In this document: positions 7,002-12,090 of the stretch, piece by piece
Layout: each line of letters starts with the position of its first letter
Position numbering within the stretch: position 1 is the first letter of the stretch
Origin: Euperipatoides rowelli
Lineage: Eukaryota; Onychophora; Udeonychophora; Euonychophora; Peripatopsidae
Strand: one strand, 5' to 3'
Assembly (NCBI GenBank): GCA_003024985.2
Contig: PXIH01S0001411.1
Length of the DNA stretch: 12,090 nucleotides
Notes under the pieces: generated by a model
What the model was told of the DNA's origin: nothing
The model's database searches: none
The model's input: only the letters and a program-made list of their open reading frames with translations
Made by a program: the position numbers and the translations under genes

Positions 7002-9029
7002 AACTTGAAGATTTGGCCACTGGAAGAATGTCCAACTATCCAGTTTTACCTCCGTCATACATAGGTTTTGCTTTGGATAGATCAAAAGAACTCAATTCTA
7101 AAAAGAAGGTATCACTCACATCATCTTCAGAGTCTAAAAAGGATGCTGACAATTCATACAAAAGAGACCCAATTTTAATTCGTAAACGACAGAACATTTA
7201 TTCATGTGACAAATATCCAAATAAATTACCTTTCGTATCAGATTCGACCGAATACAAATTAACAAATGTGCAGAACAATGCAGCGAGAAATATTTTAATT
7301 GAAAAATACAAATTGCAACACAATGAAACTACAGAAATGATTAGTGTAAGCTTATTGGCATCTTCTCTGAAGTCAAAATCCGATTGTGAAATCAGTTTTT
7401 CTAATTTGAATGATCAAAAGTTCTTTACTCTTACTGGCACAAGAGAAGCCATAGATTTAGCCAAAGAGTTGATACAAAAGATAATAGAAAAAGTCCATCC
7501 TGTTTCCGGGTTAGAAACAATGGATGTTCTTGAACAGCAAATTGAAATAAATATTCCTGAGAATAAGGTAAGTAATGTGATTGGACCTTATGGCTCAACA
7601 ATAAAACTCTTAAATGAGCAAACAGGTTGTAAAATTAACATTATCATTGATTCAATTAATCAAGTATTTAATAAAAAATTATGGATTACAGGAGAATCTG
7701 CCAAATGTAGACGTGCTCAAGAGCTCATAGAGAGCTTGATTAATGCTAAGACAAGCGATGAACAAAGTAAAATTATCAATGACCTTAAACCTAATACTAA
7801 TCAATTTAAGCCTAAAGTAGAATCTTCTTGTATTAGTCAATTTAATCAAGAAAAATATCAAGAAGCAACTTTTTATGTGCCAACTAAAGTGAGTGGCATG
7901 ATATTTGGATTGAAAGGGGAAATAATCACCCAATTAAAAGAACAGGCTGGGCTATTGAAACTAGAATTATCCTTTAATATACTACCTGATCGCCATAAGA
8001 AACTTATAATGATGTGTGGTACTCCTCAAGCAATCTATTGCGCTAAACAATTGATTCAAGAAAAAATTAAAGTGTACCAAGTGAAAGCACGTGATTTCAG
8101 TCCAGAGCTGACAAGGCAAGCAAATGATTTGGAAGTGGCATCTTATCCTTGGTTAAATAATTTACTTGGAACCATACCCACTTCAAAAAATTCAGTTTCC
8201 ACAACCCCTTTGAAAGTGACGTCCTATCCTTGGTTAAATAATTCTCTTGGAACCAAAGCCACTATGGATTCAAAAAATCAAGTTTCCACAACCCCTTTGA
8301 AAGTGGCATCTTATCCTTGGTTAAATAATTTGCTTAGAATTAACGCCGTTACTAATGATTCAAATCCAGTTTCTACAACCCCTTTGGAAGTGGCGTCTTA
8401 TCCTTGGTTAAATAATTATCTTGGAACCAAAGCCGCTATGGATTCAAAAAATCCAGTTTCCACAACCCCNAAATAATTATCTTGGAACCAAAGCCGCTAT
8501 GGATTCAAAAAATCCAGTTTCCACAACCCCTTTGGAAGTGGCGTCTTATCCTTGGTTAAATAATTCTATTGAATCCAAAGACGTTACTGACGATTCAAAA
8601 AATCCGGTTTCCACATCGTCTTTGCAACAAACTTATATTTCTCTTTTAAATTTAATAGGAATGCAGTCCAGTCAAGAAGATCCGTTAGCATGTATTCTCG
8701 ATTCAGTTAAATCTGCCCAACAGTTTGGCACTCAGTATTCTCCTGCTATTCCATATCAAAATTCCACTGCAGAATGCATCCAATCTGGCATTGTTCAGTA
8801 CGATAATTTTAAGGCGGGACAGCATCAAAAATCCCACATGGTTCATAAAAATTTTGTAGCTGGACAATCACAAACTTTACAGAACGTTTTACCATTTATG
8901 TCAGACTATCGTTGCTTACCAGCTGAACAGAATTGGCATTTGCCCTTGTCAAGTGATGATTATTTACAAACGGAGCAGCAATATCAGCAACCATCCATGA
9001 TACAGAACAAACATTTGCTACCTAGGTAA
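7002..9029 (+). CDS. Multi-KH-domain RNA-binding protein with YPWLNN repeats (last exon)
   Basis: Probable single-stranded RNA or DNA binder, closest in style to FUBP/KHSRP-like KH proteins; the exact family is uncertain. Numbered from ATG 7028: residues 1-95 are a polar N terminus (MSNYPVLPPSYIGF). About 96-157 is a degenerate KH-like segment lacking GXXG but ending FTLTGTREAIDLAKELIQK. About 166-238 is a KH domain with NVIGPYGSTI (GPYG 186-189). About 278-350 is a KH domain with GLKG (294-297) and CGTPQAIYCAKQLIQEK. From 372 come five SYPWLNN repeats, then a Gln-rich tail ending at TAA 9027-9029. The frame breaks at N 8470, where a 60-nt block is duplicated; counted once, it gives one frame of about 646 codons. 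The exon starts after the AG at 7001 in phase 1, so upstream coding exons are possible. Codon usage is AT-rich like the neighbourhood. It has no signal peptide or membrane span, so a nuclear or cytoplasmic protein is inferred. Confidence 0.85.
8138..8625 (+). repeat. Coding tandem repeat, 29 residues (87 nt), five units
   Basis: SYPWLNN begins at 8141, 8222, 8309, 8396 and 8544. The spacings are 81, 87, 87 and 148; the last becomes 87 when the 61 assembly-duplicated bases are removed. Each unit reads roughly (A/T)SYPWLNN-x-LGT, then an acidic/Asn spacer, then NPVSTTPLEV. Divergence between units is low, which suggests recent expansion or homogenisation. The pseudogene has two units (2570, 2661). 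Confidence 0.85.
8410..8530. other. Assembly gap (single N) with duplicated contig ends
   Basis: The 60 bases at 8410-8469 are identical to 8471-8530, on either side of the only ambiguous base, N at 8470. This is what results when two overlapping contig ends are joined without merging. It introduces a 61-base insertion, a frameshift and an apparent early stop just after the N. It is most likely technical, not biological. Confidence 0.85.
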
Positions 9030-9545
9030 AATTATTGGGAAAGCCTTTTACAATATCAACATTTACTTAATGAAGAAAAACATCAACCATCTAGAAAAAA
9101 CTATTGACATAAAATATCCGGAAAATAATAAAAAGTAACACCCAAATTTATTTAGTTCAAGCATTTTCACTACATCATTAAATAACTATGTTTTTGGAAA
9201 ACTTGCTAAATTTGTGAATGGGTTAGAAGATATGGTATATTAACGAGCATTGTTTAATATTGTTCCTTTTGCTATTCCTCCAAAAGAACTTCCTTCTTTT
9301 GCTATTCCTCCGAAATAATTTTTTTTTAGTTTGATTGTTTGTAGTTGTAACTTCTATTTTTATCTAATGTAGCATTATTGTTCGTTGTATCTAGAGTTGA
9401 TTTAGGCCTATTTTTAATAATTTTATATGCCTCAATCATTTGCAAAACAAATTTTTATATGTAGGCCTACTGTACAATAATAAACTGTCTAATAGCAAAA
9501 TAAACAATTGTTTTTAATTATATTTCAAATCTTATGGAACATTTT
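9030..9545 (+). other. 3' UTR of the intact KH gene
   Basis: AT-rich and conserved with 3225-3690 of the pseudogene. A local tandem duplication of CTTTTGCTATTCCTCC occurs at 9266 and 9296 (30-base period), where the pseudogene has one equivalent. The last conserved block, AATAGCAAAATAAACAATTG, carries the candidate poly(A) signal at 9499-9504. The transcript end is inferred, not seen. Confidence 0.6.
9499..9504 (+). terminator. Candidate poly(A) signal AATAAA
   Basis: AATAAA followed by CAATTGTTTTTA lies in a block of about 50 bases nearly identical to 3641-3690 next to the pseudogene. Another AATAAA overlaps about 9478-9483. The conservation and position after the stop codon support its use. 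Confidence 0.5.
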
Positions 9546-9860
9546 TTTTTCCAGATAACATAGCCTACAATAATTTATTTTGATGTATCATCATCTTTGT
9601 AAAAAAAAAAAAAATTAAAATATACTGTATTTACTGGTGTATACAGTGTACTGTATATATATATATACAGGTACAGTCTGTATGTATACAATGTATTGCA
9701 GGTCTGAAAATCTGGACTTTATTAAAATAGTAGTTAAAATGAAGAAATGTTTCTTTTGTGAATAAATTCCAGAATAAATTTGTACTGTATTATTTAGTAG
9801 TAAATACATTATCAGGATTTACTTGTTTTCTTTTTTTTGCATCTCTTGTTTAATCTTAAC
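9546..9860. repeat. Duplicated downstream flank, paired with 3836-5800
   Basis: The sequence aligns in pieces with the pseudogene flank: GATGTATCAT (about 3848), ATACAGGTACA-TCTGTATGTAT (about 4493-4515), TCTGAAAATCTGGAC (5631) and CTCTTGTTT (about 5787). It lacks the two large insertions seen there. It includes the poly-A run 9601-9614 and the perfect 20-bp palindrome CTGTATATATATATATACAG at 9651-9670. Confidence 0.5.
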
Positions 9861-9915
9861 CTTATCCTGAGTATCCTGGAAATCGGAACCATCGCAATCG
9901 TCTGTCTGGATTTTA

Positions 9916-9947
9916 TAGCCTATACTGTAGGCTATTTACAGTATAGG
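9916..9947. repeat. Two overlapping, mutually exclusive hairpins
   Basis: CCTATACTGTA (9919-9929) pairs perfectly with TACAGTATAGG (9937-9947) over a 7-nt loop. TAGCC (9916-9920) can instead pair with GGCTA (9930-9934). This sits directly before the first GGGACA-family motif and could be a transposon end. Confidence 0.5.
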
Positions 9948-9951
9948 AGCC

Positions 9952-10828
9952 CACCTTGGGACACTATGATTTTTTAGCCACTGGTTTGAGAGTAACATTG
10001 AAAGCTCTTGGGTAGACATAGGTGGCATCATTGACAATCTGTTGCTAAGTTTTGGGATCATTAAAGTTAAAATGGCAGAATTTATCTAACTTTCTTTGTT
10101 TTTAATGATACTGAGTTACATTGTGTGACCGTTTCAGGATTTAATTTTTAATATAACAAAACAAGTTTACCTAAATGTAAAGTAGGGTAAAATAAATAAA
10201 TGCATTTCTTGTTATATTCACAATAAAAATAGCATGTTACAAAATTAATAAGCCTAACCCCATGGCAAATTTTACCAGCAAGATGATTGTTTGGGGCACG
10301 TTGGGACATACCTTGATGGGGTACCTAGGGACACTGTCACAAGGTACCCCCAAAGGCATGTCTGTTTTATAGCGGTTATTTGATGATGAAAAATTGCAAT
10401 ATTTTAAATATAAGATCTGTTAGAAAAGAGATTTCCCTAATTTAACATTTATCTCCAATGATTTAGATAACTACAATAATTAAAGCAAGTTTTGATAATT
10501 TTTTAGAAGAGTACACAAATTTTTGTGTTATTTTTTAATTTTCATTAAATAAATTAAATACAAAAAGCACATTGTTTATTATGAATCTTGGTAGTGCTAA
10601 GTATGCATTTTAATCTATTGAAGAAACATATTTGATTTGTCTCAAGGTGCCCCACCCAAAAGGGCACCTTGAGACATTTAAATTAATCTACTGTAGATAA
10701 TTGTTAGTAGGCTACTTATTTTTTATTATAAGAGGAAGTGTTTAAGTATCATACAAATGCAATTTGGTGGTAAAAAAATAACAAAAATTAGAAAAAATCA
10801 TATACTGAAAATCGTCCCAAGGGGCCCC
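9952..10828. repeat. GGGGCACCTTGGGACA motif family, seven copies in both orientations
   Basis: Copies with up to two changes from GGGGCACCTTGGGACA: + strand at 9952-9963 (last 12 bases), 10293-10308, 10318-10333 and 10662-10676; - strand at 10335-10350, 10638-10653 and 10814-10828. Two pairs form tight inverted repeats, 10318-10350 with a 1-nt centre and 10638-10676 (perfect 15-bp arms, 9-nt loop). No ORF is present between them. It resembles the terminal or subterminal repeats of a fold-back or non-autonomous transposon, family unknown to me. Confidence 0.65.
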
Positions 10829-10897
10829 CCCTTCCCCCTATATAGCGTACATACATATTTAAACAGTCGAGTTGAAAGTTTATCGTTCATTCTAGAC
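10829..10897. other. Spacer with C-run
   Basis: C-rich GGGGCCCCCCC and CTTCCCCC tracts (10821-10839) give way to AT-rich DNA. Nothing else is visible. Confidence 0.4.
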
Positions 10898-10917
10898 CAG
10901 GGTTTCTCAACCTTTTT
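10898..10917 (+). mobile_element. hAT-type terminus (CAGGGTTTCTCAACC)
   Basis: CAGGGTTTCTCAACCTTTTT, followed a few bases later by ATGCGGTCCAGAAAAGG, closely resembles the 5' end of hAT/Charlie-type elements in animals. No matching GGTTGAGAAACCCTG end is visible in the remaining 1.2 kb, so it may be truncated, or the partner may be lost or outside the window. A direct repeat ATACAATTTATAA lies within it at about 10980 and 11005. Confidence 0.5.
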
Positions 10918-11018
10918 ATAATGCGGTCCAGAAAAGGACTAATTTATACAAAAATAAAAATATGGCGTCCTCATTTACTATACAATTTATAACTGTGACT
11001 GAATTATACAATTTATAA

Positions 11019-11565
11019 TTTTATTACATTTGCACATCACTATAGCCTACCTAAAAAATAGCAAATACGCTAACCAGAGTTTAAAATAGGTAGGCTATAT
11101 AAATTGTTAATGTAGGCTTAATTTTTGCAGTTAATCGAAGCAATTGGCCAATATGATTTTCACTTAATCGGGAACAAAATTTGTTTTAAATGAAATTTAA
11201 ATCTGAAAAGGGGGATTTTCAAATGTAAGTAGGCTACTTCCAAAAATAAATAACATCTTCAATCCATAGCTTCGAATTTTAGAAAATTTATCTAACAAAT
11301 TAAACCAAAAATTAGATCCAATTCATTGAAGTCATCTCTTTAATAACCGCAAGACGAGTGATTCATGACAATGTTTGGCAACACTTCTAATAGGAGGGCC
11401 TAGCTCTCCACAATCATGTAAAAATTAATATATAACCTATTAATATTATTCATCATTTTTAATTTAATCTATATCCATCATCACATGTGCTTCAAATTTT
11501 ATTTCAATTGGACCTGATTTTGATTAATTACATTAGATTTTTCAAGTTGACAATTGAATAGTAGC
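11019..11565. other. AT-rich stretch without recognisable genes
   Basis: Only TAGGCTA/TAGCCTA motifs (11043, 11091, 11230) and A/T runs are visible. No ORF of note, RNA gene or inverted terminal repeat. Confidence 0.5.
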
Positions 11566-11690
11566 ACAGGTTCGCGTCCCAGCTGCGTCGGTTATGGAAC
11601 GTTTTTTTTCCCTGGCATCTCTACCTTGCCTAGGGTTTTTTTTATCCAAGTACACCGGCTCAAAAAGGAACCTGGTCTCTTTAGTTACTC
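11566..11690 (+). repeat. Possible tRNA-derived SINE fragment
   Basis: GGTTCGCGTCC at 11569-11579 resembles an RNA polymerase III B box (GGTTCRANNCC), in an abrupt GC-richer segment that continues through AGCTGCGTCGG and ACACCGGCTC. No convincing A box lies upstream. A truncated SINE is a weak inference. Confidence 0.3.
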
Positions 11691-11964
11691 TCTAATAGTC
11701 TCATACATTTAATTATAATTGAAATTAATTTAATGTGAATTACGGGAAATTTATTTTATTTATTTAAAAAAAAAACTTAGTTGTATTTGTTCTTGGTTTA
11801 TTTATTTTGAAGATAGTGTCATTGGATTTAAAATGGATTTTTAAACGATTTAATTGAATTTGATTTTTAAATGATTTTGACTTATTTATGGATTGTGGCT
11901 AAATTTGAAATTTAATGTAAATTCAAGTTTATTTGAAGACAATGCGATTGATGTTGATTCTTTT

Positions 11965-12090
11965 GGATTTAAAGTTAATCTTTTGGATTTGAAGTCAATC
12001 TAATTGGATTTGAAGTTAATAAATTAGATTTGAAATTAATTTAATTGGATTTGAAGTTAATCTAATTGGATTTGAAGTCAATCTAATTGG
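11965..12090 (+). repeat. 20-21-bp minisatellite continuing past the window end
   Basis: Units of GGATTTGAAGTTAATCTAAT type begin at 11965, 11985, 12006, 12026, 12047, 12068 and 12089. Periods are 20, 21, 20, 21, 21 and 21. Degenerate GGATTT/GATTTTTAAA pieces upstream (from about 11820) look like older decayed units. Mixed period lengths and stops in all frames argue against a coding repeat. Confidence 0.85.

Noticed and set aside
7679-7933. Antisense ORF over the intact gene
   Set aside because: Shadow of the KH3 region. The sense strand has a clear domain.
8421-9029. Second gene starting MEPKPLWIQ
   Set aside because: The first residues are an out-of-frame reading of the duplicated block at the N. 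The rest is the C terminus of the KH protein.
9615-9809. 64-codon minus-strand ORF rich in Tyr and Ile
   Set aside because: Translates the TATA/TACAGTA palindromic low-complexity region.
9952-10828. CRISPR-like array
   Set aside because: Motif copies occur in both orientations at irregular spacing, in eukaryotic DNA. No cas genes.
11965-12090. Repeat protein GFEVNLI encoded by the 21-bp array
   Set aside because: Some units are 20 bp, so the frame shifts, and stops occur in every frame.

Overview
The window looks like AT-rich nuclear DNA of an animal, probably an invertebrate. It has long gene-poor stretches, a conserved intron 3' end (branch-point-like CTAAT, then TTTATAG), AATAAA signals, microsatellites and several decayed DNA-transposon ends. 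The palindrome TAGGCCTA and its 7-mers TAGGCTA/TAGCCTA recur through the non-coding DNA. I see no bacterial gene order, rRNA, tRNA or CRISPR, and I cannot name the species.

The centre of the window is a tandem duplication of one multi-KH-domain RNA-binding protein gene. The downstream copy (last coding exon 7002-9029, 3' UTR to about 9545) looks functional. It has one degenerate and two recognisable KH domains, then a C-terminal array of 29-residue repeats containing YPWLNN, then a Gln-rich tail. The upstream copy (1453-3224, UTR-like part to about 3690) is a pseudogene with stops and frameshifts and only two repeat units. Homology runs from the GT repeat in the preceding intron, through exon and 3' UTR, to about 200 bp beyond a third conserved flank. 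This indicates DNA-level duplication, not retroposition.

The intact copy appears broken only at an assembly gap: one N at 8470 lies between two identical 60-nt blocks (8410-8469 and 8471-8530). Counting the block once restores the reading frame and the regular 87-nt repeat spacing, so the gene is probably about 646 codons from the ATG at 7028.

Layout: 1-340 holds a GGCGCTCTTG repeat cluster; 341-1394 is mostly featureless; 1395-3690 is the pseudogene unit; 3691-4520 is sequence specific to the pseudogene side, with hairpins; 4521-5612 is a hAT-like non-autonomous insertion whose empty site survives beside the other copy; 5613-6940 is duplicated flank, a Tigger-like repeat pair, a possible first exon and a microsatellite; 6941-9545 is the intact gene; 9546-9947 is duplicated flank and palindromes; 9948-10830 holds seven copies of a GGGGCACCTTGGGACA motif in both orientations; 10898 is a second hAT-like end; 11566-11690 may be a SINE fragment; 11965-12090 is a 20-21-bp minisatellite running off the window.

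The most unusual points are the YPWLNN array beside KH domains, its different copy number in the two paralogues, and the inverted GGGGCACCTTGGGACA family. I find no clear sign of an entirely new molecular system.
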